Program-made: the position numbers and the translations under genes
The notes under the pieces: model-generated
The model's database searches: none
What the model saw: the letters and a program-made list of their open reading frames with translations, nothing else
Told to the model about the DNA's origin: nothing
DNA from: Bacteroidota bacterium
Lineage (GTDB): Bacteria; Bacteroidota; Bacteroidia; Bacteroidales; Prolixibacteraceae
Length of the DNA: 13,716 nucleotides
Reading direction: 5' to 3'
NCBI GenBank assembly: GCA_030691295.1
Contig: JAUYEQ010000191.1
Coordinates: forward strand, 1-13,716
Shown here: positions 1-6,205 of the stretch, one piece after another
Numbering within the stretch: position 1 is the first letter of the stretch
Layout: each line of letters opens with the position of its first letter

Positions 1-278
1 GCAATGTTTTTATTGTTGTAACTGGTAATTCCGAGGTCGAGAAATATATTCAGGATCATCGAAAAATTGAGCAGCGAAAAGTATAAACCGTAACTTTCGT
101 CGCCCACCATGTTTTGAACGGTGAGGTCGATTCCGAATATCCAGAAGGGTTTGATTAAAACATTCAGAAAAAGGAGCAGTAAAAGATTTGTAATGAACTT
201 CCTTTTCAATCGGGTAGCTTTTTCTGGTTTGATTAAAGTGAGCCAAAAGTAGCAATTTTTTGAACAGACTTTATACAT
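1..278 (-). CDS. Polysaccharide/O-antigen flippase, N-terminal part (cut by window edge)
   Basis: Partial gene running off the left edge: 92 codons plus two bases. The conceptual N-terminus begins MYKVCSKNCYFWL and continues with a basic stretch (KPEKATRLKRKF), then a long hydrophobic segment (about residues 32-48) and a second from about residue 70, separated by a polar loop containing QNMVGDESYGLYFSL. This pattern, basic start, first membrane helix, a loop with the G-x-x-x-YG-hydrophobic motif, then LNFSMILNIFLDLGIT, is typical of the oligosaccharide flippase (MOP/Wzx-like) proteins that move lipid-linked sugars across the inner membrane in Bacteroidota. ATG at 278 is the only start in this frame after an in-frame TGA upstream, although the first dozen residues look poorly conserved. 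It is divergent from a glycosyltransferase, which suits a surface-polysaccharide role. A different minus-strand frame over 10-255 is also open but gives a protein with no recognisable features. Confidence 0.75.
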   Translation of the reverse strand, partial: MYKVCSKNCYFWLTLIKPEKATRLKRKFITNLLLLLFLNVLIKPFWIFGIDLTVQNMVGDESYGLYFSLLNFSMILNIFLDLGITSYNNKNI

Positions 279-281
279 TTG
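274..281 (+). promoter_or_regulatory. Candidate Bacteroidota -7 box for the glycosyltransferase gene
   Basis: TACATTTG fits the TAnnTTTG consensus of the primary sigma factor in Bacteroidota. It predicts a start near 288, about 23 bases before the ATG at 311. No good TTTG -33 element is found at the right spacing, so this is only a candidate. Confidence 0.35.
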
Positions 282-303
282 ACTACAATTCGCTCACGCA
301 ACA

Positions 304-311
304 CAAACTTA
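304..311 (-). promoter_or_regulatory. Candidate Bacteroidota -7 box for the flippase gene
   Basis: The minus strand reads TAAGTTTG, a match to TAnnTTTG. It predicts a start near 297, about 19 bases before the flippase ATG at 278. No clear -33 TTTG is present. It overlaps the glycosyltransferase start codon, so the two predicted transcripts would overlap head to head by about 10 bases. Confidence 0.28.
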
Positions 312-1438
312 TGATTATTGCAGTAAATACACGTTTATTGATTCACGGGAAACTCGAAGGAATCGGTTGGTTTACTTTCGAAACTTTGTCGCGCATCACG
401 CGTGATCACCCTGAACACCAGTTCCTGTTTATTTTCGACCGGCCGTTTTCACCTGAATTTATTTTCGCCGGAAATGTGACCCCGATCGTATTGTCGCCTC
501 CAACGAGGCACCCGTTCCTTTGGTACATCTGGTTTGAACTTCAGATTCCGCGAATCCTAAAAAAGTACAAAGCAGATCTGTTTTTCTCTCCCGACGGATA
601 CTTGTCACTAACTACCAATGTGAAACAGGTGGCAGCCATTCATGATATTAATTTTGCACACCGGCCAAAAGATTTACCTTGGCTGAAAGCAAAGTATTAC
701 AATTATTTCTTTCCGCTTTTTGCGCGCAAAGCACGACGGATCGTAACTGTTTCATCTTTTTCGAAGAAAGATATCCACAAAACTTACAACATTGAAAATG
801 ACAAAATCGATGTCGTTTACAATGGAATAAATACGCTTTACACGCCGACTTCGGAAGGTGAAAGGTTAATTGCAAGAGCAAAATATTCTGATGGGAAAGA
901 TTATTTTCTGTTTATCGGATCGTTGCATCCGCGGAAAAATATCACAGGTTTGCTTTTTGCATACGATGCGTTTCGCAGTTCCATTGAATCGGATGTCAAA
1001 TTGCTGATTGTTGGCGAAAGCATGTTTAAAGCCCGTGATATTGAAATGACTTTTGAAGGAATGCGCTTCAGGAGCGATGTTGTTTTTACCGGACGACTTG
1101 GAAATGAAGCTTTGCATCAGGTTCTTGGAGCATCGCTTGCCCTGACTTTTGTTCCGTTTTTCGAAGGTTTCGGCATTCCGGTTGTCGAGGCGATGAACGC
1201 GGGAGTTCCTGTAATTTGTTCAAATACAACTTCTTTGCCTGAAGTTGGTGGTGATGCAGTATTGTATGCCGATCCGTTTGTTGTGAGCGAAATTACCGAT
1301 GCTATGGTTAAACTTTATCAGGACAAAGAACTTCGCGAATCGTTGATTGAAAAAGGTTTCAGGCAAAAGGAAAAGTTTAGCTGGGACAAAACTGCCGGAT
1401 TGCTTTGGAAAAGTATCCGGATTTGTGCAAATACCTAA
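311..1438 (+). CDS. Glycosyltransferase, GT4 type (GT-B fold)
   Basis: A 375-residue protein, the usual length for a GT4 enzyme. These transfer a sugar from a nucleotide-sugar donor to a growing glycan at the cytoplasmic face of the inner membrane. The N-terminal half starts [10 protein letters not shown], with the glycine-rich acceptor-side loop [10 protein letters not shown] (residues 12-21). The C-terminal half has [10 protein letters not shown] (201-210) at the start of the donor-binding domain, and EGFGIPVVE (285-293) carries the EX7E pair E285/E293 that holds the donor nucleotide-sugar. It is followed by the expected AGVPVI and SLPEVGGDA segments. The frame is open from a TTG at 260, but ATG at 311 is chosen because MIIAVNTR is the natural first beta strand and the -7 box candidate lies between the two. 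Acceptor and sugar cannot be read from sequence. The divergent flippase points to capsule, O-antigen or exopolysaccharide assembly. Confidence 0.88.
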   Translation: MIIAVNTRLLIHGKLEGIGWFTFETLSRITRDHPEHQFLFIFDRPFSPEFIFAGNVTPIVLSPPTRHPFLWYIWFELQIPRILKKYKADLFFSPDGYLSLTTNVKQVAAIHDINFAHRPKDLPWLKAKYYNYFFPLFARKARRIVTVSSFSKKDIHKTYNIENDKIDVVYNGINTLYTPTSEGERLIARAKYSDGKDYFLFIGSLHPRKNITGLLFAYDAFRSSIESDVKLLIVGESMFKARDIEMTFEGMRFRSDVVFTGRLGNEALHQVLGASLALTFVPFFEGFGIPVVEAMNAGVPVICSNTTSLPEVGGDAVLYADPFVVSEITDAMVKLYQDKELRESLIEKGFRQKEKFSWDKTAGLLWKSIRICANT

Positions 1439-1439
1439 T

Positions 1440-1474
1440 GGAGACAGGAGACAGGAGCCAGGAGACAGGAGGCC
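1440..1474. repeat. Heptamer tandem repeat, GGAGACA x about 5
   Basis: Starting two bases after the glycosyltransferase stop codon there are five consecutive 7-base units: GGAGACA, GGAGACA, GGAGCCA, GGAGACA, and a degenerate GGAGGCC. The patch is purine-rich and unlike its surroundings. Such short tandem repeats can vary in copy number by slipped-strand mispairing. It lies outside both coding regions if RNase HII starts at 1578. Confidence 0.8.
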
Positions 1475-1497
1475 GGAAGCGTGCTTCCTGAGTAGCG

Positions 1498-1524
1498 AAG
1501 CGTATCGAAGGAAAGCGTATCGAA
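1498..1524. repeat. Direct repeat of AAGCGTATCGAA at 15-bp period
   Basis: AAGCGTATCGAA occurs exactly at 1498-1509 and 1513-1524, with a degenerate third trace (TATTCGAAG) just after. The preceding CTTCCTGAG and the intervening AAGGAAAG give the block a weak hairpin-like character. Its look resembles the dispersed TCGAAGG/CTGAG-type intergenic repeats seen in many bacterial genomes, but this cannot be confirmed from one window. Confidence 0.6.
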
Positions 1525-1577
1525 TGGAGTATTCGAAGAGAGGCGAACAGATTTATGTACACAAGCATTACACACAA

Positions 1578-2207
1578 ATGATAAAAGAAAAGCTACTTTT
1601 ATTTCTTCAGGAAGGCCGGATTGAGGCTGGTTGCGATGAGGCAGGCCGCGGTTGCCTTGCTGGCCCTGTGTTTGCCGCTGCGGTTATTCTTCCGGAGAAT
1701 TTCGAAAATGAATTGCTGAATGATTCGAAGAAACTAACCGAAAAACAACGGTATGCACTTCGCCCGGTTATTGAAAGTCAGGTTCTGGCTTTTGCGGTCG
1801 GGATTGTTGATAACCATGAAATCGACCGGATCAATATTTTAAATGCTTCCTTTCTGGCCATGCACCGCGCCATCGATGAATTATTACTAAAGCCTGAACA
1901 TTTGCTGATTGATGGCAACCGGTTTAAAACTTATCAGGGAATTCCTCATACCTGCATTGTGAAGGGCGATGGCAAATTTCTGTCGATAGCTGCCGCATCC
2001 ATTCTGGCAAAAACATACCGCGACGATTATATGAATACGATCCATCAGGAATTTACCAGGTACGATTGGTCGAAAAATAAAGGTTATCCAACTTTGCACC
2101 ACCGACAGGTAATCCGTGAAACCGGAATCACCAGTTATCACCGAAAAACCTTTGGTGAGTGCGGTGACCAATTCAGACTTGCTTTCCCCACAATAGTGTC
2201 AATGTGA
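1578..2207 (+). CDS. rnhB: Ribonuclease HII
   Basis: A 209-residue enzyme that cuts the RNA strand of RNA-DNA hybrids and nicks at ribonucleotides misincorporated into DNA, in the cytoplasm. The sequence has the RNase HII signature [14 protein letters not shown] (residues 18-31), [11 protein letters not shown] (48-58), LLIDGNRF (109-116), and [17 protein letters not shown] (129-145) followed by a conserved YRD. The likely metal-binding carboxylates are D20, E21, D112 and D131. The frame is open from 1347, but the upstream 77 codons overlap the glycosyltransferase gene and run through the tandem repeats, giving a low-complexity [12 protein letters not shown] stretch. ATG at 1578 ([13 protein letters not shown]) gives the normal family length. 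It probably shares a transcript with the glycosyltransferase, because no promoter-like box was found in the 139-base gap, and it ends before a strong terminator. Confidence 0.95.
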   Translation: MIKEKLLLFLQEGRIEAGCDEAGRGCLAGPVFAAAVILPENFENELLNDSKKLTEKQRYALRPVIESQVLAFAVGIVDNHEIDRINILNASFLAMHRAIDELLLKPEHLLIDGNRFKTYQGIPHTCIVKGDGKFLSIAAASILAKTYRDDYMNTIHQEFTRYDWSKNKGYPTLHHRQVIRETGITSYHRKTFGECGDQFRLAFPTIVSM

Positions 2208-2240
2208 TCTGATCTTGCGTCCGTTTTGCGAGATTAGAAA

Positions 2241-2289
2241 TGGAATTGGCTGTAAAAGTATCCGGGTGATACTTTTACAGCCAATTTTA
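2241..2289. terminator. Bidirectional intrinsic terminator after rnhB
   Basis: A 19-bp perfect inverted repeat, left arm 2244-2262 (AATTGGCTGTAAAAGTATC) and right arm 2268-2286, with a 5-base loop CGGGT. G.T pairs and one T-A pair extend it to 2241-2289. Downstream on the plus strand is TTTTAATTTATT; on the minus strand the right end supplies the loop-stem and AATTCC. It sits between converging genes: rnhB (plus) and the acidic-protein gene (minus). Confidence 0.85.
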
Positions 2290-2345
2290 ATTTATTCAAT
2301 CGTGAAAATGAATCTCAGTGTATATGTAACTCAACAGACCGGTAA

Positions 2346-2744
2346 TTAATCTTCGTCAGCACCTTCTTCATCAAAATCATCATCGTCATCGTAATTGTCA
2401 TCAGCAACATCGGCTACCTCTTCAGCTTCTGTTTCAGTTGAAAGGAATTCATCGTCAGAGTATTTGCTTTCGTATTCCTCTTTCGCACTATCTTTGAGTG
2501 AGCCTGTGCTGTCGTAATCATCATCGTCTTCGATGATCTTTTCTGCTTCGTAAACGGTCATCCGAACAAGATAATATTTGTCTTCTGTTTCGAATGGCAA
2601 CGCACTTACCCGCTTGCCTTCCTTGTTGTTGAAATAGATTAAATTCTCACTGTATCCGCTGGGATATTCAAGCTTAATTTTTTCCTGAATTTCAGAATCG
2701 AGTTTTTCGTAATCTTTAATTACCCTTGGTTTACTTGGATTCAT
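2346..2744 (-). CDS. Conserved small acidic protein of unknown function
   Basis: A 132-residue protein with two parts. Residues 1-70 form a compact region with PRVIKDYEKLDSEIQEKIK, YPSGYSENLIYF, NNKEGKRVSALPFETEDKYYLV and a final MTVYEAEKII helix. Residues 72-132 are a disordered, very acidic tail (EDDDDYD, then SDDEFLSTETEAEEV, then a run of aspartates near the C-terminus). I recall the N-terminal pattern from small Bacteroidota proteins of unknown function, some loosely annotated after DNA primase, but I see no primase or zinc-ribbon motif here. There is no signal peptide or membrane segment, so it is probably cytoplasmic. It lies 127 bases downstream of the dehydrogenase on the same strand, with a weak promoter candidate of its own, and ends against the terminator shared with rnhB. 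Function unknown; an acidic tail of this kind could mimic nucleic acid or bind basic partners, which is speculation. Confidence 0.85.
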   Translation of the reverse strand: MNPSKPRVIKDYEKLDSEIQEKIKLEYPSGYSENLIYFNNKEGKRVSALPFETEDKYYLVRMTVYEAEKIIEDDDDYDSTGSLKDSAKEEYESKYSDDEFLSTETEAEEVADVADDNYDDDDDFDEEGADED

Positions 2745-2797
2745 CGATAGATATTTTTAATGCAATGATATGAAAAAATTTGATAAAACTTAAGTGC

Positions 2798-2829
2798 CGA
2801 AAATAAATGAAAAACAATTTTACCTGCAA
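2798..2829 (-). promoter_or_regulatory. Weak promoter candidate for the acidic-protein gene
   Basis: The minus strand reads TTG (2829-2827), 21 bases, then TATTTTCG (2805-2798), one mismatch from TAnnTTTG. It predicts a start near 2791 and a leader of about 47 bases to the ATG at 2744. Confidence 0.25.
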
Positions 2830-2871
2830 CTATTTTGATGATTCTTCTGCGTTTTTGTGAAAGAATTGTTG

Positions 2872-3909
2872 TTAGCTAAAATCGATCATCGCTTTTATTA
2901 CACCATCCTGATAGGAAGCAACCAGATCAAACGCCTGCTGTGTCTCTTCGGGCGAAAAATGATGAGTTACCATCTGGTCAACAGGTAATCCATTTGAAAT
3001 TAGTTCGATGGCCTTGTCCATGCAATGGTTTTGCCGCCGAACATTTTGAATGGCTATTTCTTTCCGGCGCATTAAATCCATATCAAACGTATATTTTGCT
3101 TCCGGCGGAATGCCAACCAACACCAGCTTGCCGCCGGGTTTCAGTACCCTGGTTGCATCGTCAACCGCTTTTTGGTCGCCACTGCACTCAAACACAATGT
3201 CCAGCAGAAGCGGTTCCTGTTTTTCGGTTGTTGCAAAGGCATCATCAATAAAAGGATTGATCGCAATGTCGGCGCCTAGTTGCAACGCTTTTCTTTGTCT
3301 GAATTCAAGTGGTTCATAGCAGAAAATCCTTCCGGTTGGCTGGGTTTTCAGCACAAGCAATACACTCAGGCCAATTGGACCTGCACCAAAGATGCCAATG
3401 GTTTTATCCTGAAAATTGGTTTTTGCCAGTTCAACGCTGTAAGTTCCGATGGTCAGAGGTTCAATTAAAGCTGCCGTGGTTGGATTAAACGATGCTCCGA
3501 GCGCGAAACAGGTAAATTCGGGCATCACGATGTAATCCGACAGACAACCTTCTATTTGTCCGGGACAGCCCAGAAAACGATTGTTTCGGCAGGTGTGAGG
3601 TCTTCCACTCAGGCACTGGTCGCAGGTTTCGCAGTGAATGCTTGGATCGATGGCAACCAGATCGCCGGGTTTTACATGGGTTACTGAACTTCCGGTTTCA
3701 ACCACGATTCCTGAACATTCGTGGCCAACAGCAAACGGAAATTCTACCACCTGCGAGCCAATTTTTCCTTCGGTAAAATAATGAACATCCGAGCCACAAA
3801 CGCCTACTGATTTTATTTTAATCAGAACATCGTCCGCATTTTTGATTTCTGGTTGGCTTCGGTCAATCATTTCAATTTTTCGGATACCGGTTAAAACCAT
3901 TGTTCTCAT
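2872..3909 (-). CDS. Zinc-dependent medium-chain alcohol/polyol dehydrogenase
   Basis: A 345-residue cytoplasmic oxidoreductase of the MDR superfamily, closest in look to sorbitol/xylitol dehydrogenases. Catalytic-zinc ligands are visible: C38 in GVCGSD, H63-E64 in the GHE motif, and E150 in LIEPLTIG. Four structural-zinc cysteines lie at 93, 96, 99 and 107. The nucleotide-binding loop is GAGPIG (175-180), and acidic E199 at the end of the next strand suggests NAD over NADP. Late in the protein, RRKEIAIQNVRRQNHC is of the type seen in polyol dehydrogenases. The start is ATG at 3909; M4 is a possible alternative. It is divergent from kbl across 184 bases. That position is where a threonine dehydrogenase would be expected, but the motifs favour polyol dehydrogenase, so the substrate is left open. 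Confidence 0.88.
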   Translation of the reverse strand: MRTMVLTGIRKIEMIDRSQPEIKNADDVLIKIKSVGVCGSDVHYFTEGKIGSQVVEFPFAVGHECSGIVVETGSSVTHVKPGDLVAIDPSIHCETCDQCLSGRPHTCRNNRFLGCPGQIEGCLSDYIVMPEFTCFALGASFNPTTAALIEPLTIGTYSVELAKTNFQDKTIGIFGAGPIGLSVLLVLKTQPTGRIFCYEPLEFRQRKALQLGADIAINPFIDDAFATTEKQEPLLLDIVFECSGDQKAVDDATRVLKPGGKLVLVGIPPEAKYTFDMDLMRRKEIAIQNVRRQNHCMDKAIELISNGLPVDQMVTHHFSPEETQQAFDLVASYQDGVIKAMIDFS

Positions 3910-4061
3910 CGTATTGTACTTTTTAGTTTTCAGAAAAAAGTTCTGCCAAATAATGAAAAAAAATAATGGAAAGGGCGGAAAAACCTTTTTAATTTTACCC
4001 TTCGCAATTAATAATAAATAGCCAACTGTGTTTTGTCACTTTTTATTGGTGGTTGAAACCA

Positions 4062-4069
4062 TTACTTTG
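4062..4069 (+). promoter_or_regulatory. Weak -7 box candidate for kbl
   Basis: TTACTTTG is one mismatch from TAnnTTTG and would start transcription near 4076, 18 bases before the ATG. Neighbouring TTG elements lie at 13 or 26 bases, neither ideal. The rest of the 184-base divergent gap is AT-rich with no clear operator. Confidence 0.25.
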
Positions 4070-4093
4070 TTTTAAATTTTAACCTGAACAATC

Positions 4094-5281
4094 ATGTACG
4101 GAAAAATACAACAGGATTTAGCAAAAACACTTCTGGAATTAAAAGAACAGGGTTTGTACAAAAACGAGCGGATTATTACTTCATCGCAAAGTTCGCAGAT
4201 TACAGTATCCGGCGGGAAGTCGGTGCTTAATTTTTGCGCCAATAATTACCTTGGATTGGCCAATCATCCTGAAGTGGTAAAAGCGGCCCAGGAAACTATG
4301 GATAATTGGGGTTTCGGACTTTCATCGGTTCGTTTTATCTGCGGAACCCAGCAAATCCACAAAGAACTTGAACTGAAGATGTCGGAATTTCTGGGCACTG
4401 AAGATACCATTTTGTATTGTGCAGCTTTCGATGCCAATGGCGGCGTTTTTGAACCTTTACTGGGCGACGACAGCATCATTATTTCGGATGAACTGAACCA
4501 TGCTTCCATAATTGATGGAGTTCGGCTTTGCAAGGCGCAACGTGCCCGCTACAAACATTCCGATATGGCAGAACTGGAGAAATGTCTGAAAGAATCGCAG
4601 TTGTTAAAGTACAGAATGGTGGTTTCCGATGGCGTATTTTCGATGGATGGAGATTTGGCAAAACTTCCGGAGATAGTTGCATTGTGCGAAAAATATGACG
4701 CTTTAATCATGGTTGATGACTCTCATGCTTCGGGTTACATAGGAAAAACAGGCCGTGGAACAGCTGAACACTACGGATTACTTGGAAAAATAGATATCAT
4801 CACCACTACTTTTGGGAAAGCATTGGGTGGCGGAAACGGAGGTTGTACTTCAGGACGAAAAGAAATTATTGAAATGCTGCGTCAGCGTTCACGCCCGTAT
4901 TTGTTTTCGAATACGCTTGCCCCGGCAACAGTTGGCGCCACAATGAAGGTGCTCGATTTACTGACTGAATCGGCTGAGCTTCCGGCGCGAACGATGGAAA
5001 ATGCCAAATATTTCAGAGCGAAAATGGAAGCCGCCGGGTTTGATCTGGTGAAAGGTACTACCGCTATTGTTCCGGTTATGATTTACGATGCCCCGCTTGC
5101 CGTAAAATTTGCCGATGAATTATTAAAAGAAGGAATTTATGTAATTGGATTTGTATTTCCGGTTGTTCCAAAAGGCAAAGCACGCATCCGCGTTCAGCTT
5201 TCGGCTGCACATACCAATGAGCAGATCGATCAGGCCGTTGAAGCATTTGTGAAAGTTGGGAAATCACTCGGGATAATCTGA
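4094..5281 (+). CDS. kbl: Glycine C-acetyltransferase (2-amino-3-ketobutyrate CoA ligase)
   Basis: A 395-residue PLP enzyme of the alpha-oxoamine synthase family. It converts 2-amino-3-oxobutyrate plus CoA to glycine and acetyl-CoA, the second step of threonine breakdown via threonine dehydrogenase. Family signatures are in order: NFCANNYLGLANHPEV (residues 46-61), GFGLSSVRFICGTQ (73-86, substrate and CoA contact), DELNHASIIDG (132-142, with PLP-stacking H135), VDDSHASGYIG (207-217, D208 pairing with the PLP ring nitrogen), and TTTFGKALGGGNGG (237-250) with the Schiff-base lysine K242. Length matches the family. The relatives KAS/ALAS, BioF and serine palmitoyltransferase share the fold, but the GFGLSSVRFICGTQ block and TTTFGKALGG favour Kbl. 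The gene stands alone on its strand with a divergent zinc dehydrogenase; no threonine dehydrogenase of the usual short-chain type is visible in the window. Confidence 0.9.
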   Translation: MYGKIQQDLAKTLLELKEQGLYKNERIITSSQSSQITVSGGKSVLNFCANNYLGLANHPEVVKAAQETMDNWGFGLSSVRFICGTQQIHKELELKMSEFLGTEDTILYCAAFDANGGVFEPLLGDDSIIISDELNHASIIDGVRLCKAQRARYKHSDMAELEKCLKESQLLKYRMVVSDGVFSMDGDLAKLPEIVALCEKYDALIMVDDSHASGYIGKTGRGTAEHYGLLGKIDIITTTFGKALGGGNGGCTSGRKEIIEMLRQRSRPYLFSNTLAPATVGATMKVLDLLTESAELPARTMENAKYFRAKMEAAGFDLVKGTTAIVPVMIYDAPLAVKFADELLKEGIYVIGFVFPVVPKGKARIRVQLSAAHTNEQIDQAVEAFVKVGKSLGII

Positions 5282-5332
5282 CAATAATGGATTAACTGTT
5301 ATGTGCTATGTTCATTTAAGTAGAAAAGCTTA

Positions 5333-5782
5333 TTATTTCTTTCTTATCATTTCCCGTAACTCAAAAAGTTCTTCCGTTGTTATTATATTCATAAATTCTT
5401 TTGAGATTAATCCGTTTCTGAGCACTTTATCGCCTGACCAGATTTTACTTTTAAAGAACATCGAAAAAGCAACATAGGGAGTATCCTTTGGATCTATATC
5501 AATTACCATTTTTTCTGCCTTTATCCATTTTGATTGAGGGATGTGAATGCCAGATATAAATGTAATCGGTTTGGTAACCTTATTTTCAACTTTGACGACA
5601 TCAGTCAGTGTCATTTTTGAAATTACCGAAATTTTTTTGTGGTATTTTTTTGTCTCAATGAGGAGGTAATCAGGAGCAATAAAATCGAAAATCCCTTTAG
5701 AATTCAATAATAAATCTGCAATCTTACTATTCGTATTTAAGATTGCGCTAAAGACAATGTTTGCATCAACTATAATTTTCAC
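5333..5782 (-). CDS. PIN-domain toxin of a toxin-antitoxin pair
   Basis: A 149-residue PIN-domain ribonuclease-like protein. The acidic active-site residues are in the expected order: D6 in IIVDANIVFSA, E43 in LLIETKKY, D97/D100 in IDIDPKDTPYVAFS, and D118 in SGDKVL. PIN toxins of the VapC kind cut tRNA or rRNA and stop growth when released from their antitoxin. The start codon is GTG at 5782, overlapping the TGA stop of the upstream antitoxin gene as GTGA, so translation is probably coupled. The DPKDTPYVA and SGDKVL motifs match the PIN subfamily often annotated as putative toxin-antitoxin component, rather than classical short VapC. Base composition is AT-rich like other accessory genes here. 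It converges on kbl with 51 bases between them and no clear terminator. Confidence 0.85.
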   Translation of the reverse strand: MKIIVDANIVFSAILNTNSKIADLLLNSKGIFDFIAPDYLLIETKKYHKKISVISKMTLTDVVKVENKVTKPITFISGIHIPQSKWIKAEKMVIDIDPKDTPYVAFSMFFKSKIWSGDKVLRNGLISKEFMNIITTEELFELREMIRKK

Positions 5783-5982
5783 TTAATGAATTTGTTACGA
5801 TTATTTAGCCACCAATTTTCATTAAGTTCATCGGCAAGTTTATCCGCATCTTCCTGAATTGCTTTACTCTTTGAAGTCATTTCGAGATATTCGAGATAGT
5901 CCATGATTCGTTGAAATCCGAAAGTATCAACTTTTGGGGAGACTTTAATAACAATTTGGGTACCTGTTCTTTCGACTATCAT
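5779..5982 (-). CDS. Antitoxin partner of the PIN toxin
   Basis: A 67-residue protein beginning MIVERTGTQIVIKVSPKVDTF. A short beta-rich start is followed by a helical middle (FQRIMDYLEYLEMTSKSKAIQEDADKLADELN) and an aromatic/basic tail (WWLNNRNKFIK) suited to wrapping round the toxin. No classical DNA-binding fold is obvious, though the first 20 residues resemble the N-terminal strand of small antitoxins paired with PIN proteins. The frame is open from 6030, but the promoter at 6000-6031 has its predicted start near 5993, so ATG at 5982 is the real start. Gene order antitoxin then toxin with a 4-bp overlap is the usual arrangement. Autorepression by the complex is likely from the family, not shown here. 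Confidence 0.8.
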   Translation of the reverse strand: MIVERTGTQIVIKVSPKVDTFGFQRIMDYLEYLEMTSKSKAIQEDADKLADELNENWWLNNRNKFIK

Positions 5983-5999
5983 AACTTGAAATTTTAAAT

Positions 6000-6031
6000 C
6001 AAAAATACATGAAAATGATTTAAACTGCAAA
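6000..6031 (-). promoter_or_regulatory. Primary-sigma promoter of the toxin-antitoxin operon
   Basis: On the minus strand TTTG (6031-6028), a 20-base spacer, then TATTTTTG (6007-6000) match the Bacteroidota consensus TTTG-N20-TAnnTTTG at both elements. The predicted start near 5993 leaves an 11-base leader before the antitoxin ATG. It is the best primary-sigma promoter in the window. Confidence 0.68.
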
Positions 6032-6088
6032 TGCCTAAACTATTGTCGAGGCAACTTCATTTGTAAATTCATAAAATTGGGTACGTTG

Positions 6089-6163
6089 TTCAATTTCATG
6101 TTACATAAAAAAGGGTTGCTCGGAAATAACCGGAACAACCCTTTTACGTAACACCAAATTGAA
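6089..6163 (-). terminator. Long imperfect inverted repeat, probable terminator of the AraC-type gene
   Basis: A 75-base inverted repeat. The core AAAGGGTTG / CAACCCTTT (about 6111-6119 and 6135-6143) is flanked by matching outer arms GTTAC(A/G)TAA and TTCAATTT / AAATTGAA, with small bulges. On the minus strand the stem is followed by TTTTTTATG, giving a U-run. It lies just after the AraC-type gene, upstream of the antitoxin promoter. The outer arms are longer than a simple terminator needs. Confidence 0.7.
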
Positions 6164-6205
6164 TTGATTGATTCTGTTTCTGAACGTCTGATATTTCAGT
6201 TTAGT

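Noticed and set aside
10..255. Open frame on the minus strand giving an 81-residue protein
   Set aside because: The neighbouring minus-strand frame encodes recognisable flippase sequence over the same DNA; this frame gives a protein without membrane or family character.
1440..1524. Repeat patch considered as a CRISPR array
   Set aside because: The units are 7 and 15 bases with no unique spacers and there are no cas genes.
1347..1577. Extended N-terminus for RNase HII
   Set aside because: It overlaps the glycosyltransferase gene by about 90 bases, translates tandem repeats, and makes the protein 77 residues longer than the family norm.
2779..2787. TTTGATAAA resembling the half-site near the sigma-54 promoter
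   Set aside because: A single AT-rich 9-mer without a palindrome or sigma-54 promoter nearby; chance occurrence is likely.
2872..3909. Calling the zinc dehydrogenase threonine 3-dehydrogenase because it is next to kbl
   Set aside because: Its late motif (NVRRQNHC region) and overall pattern fit polyol dehydrogenases better; position alone is not enough.
5282..5332. Possible terminator between kbl and the PIN toxin gene
   Set aside because: Only a 5-pair AATAA/TTATT match with a long loop is present, too weak to call.
5983..6030. Sixteen-residue N-terminal extension of the antitoxin
   Set aside because: The operon promoter and its predicted start lie inside this stretch, so it should not be translated.
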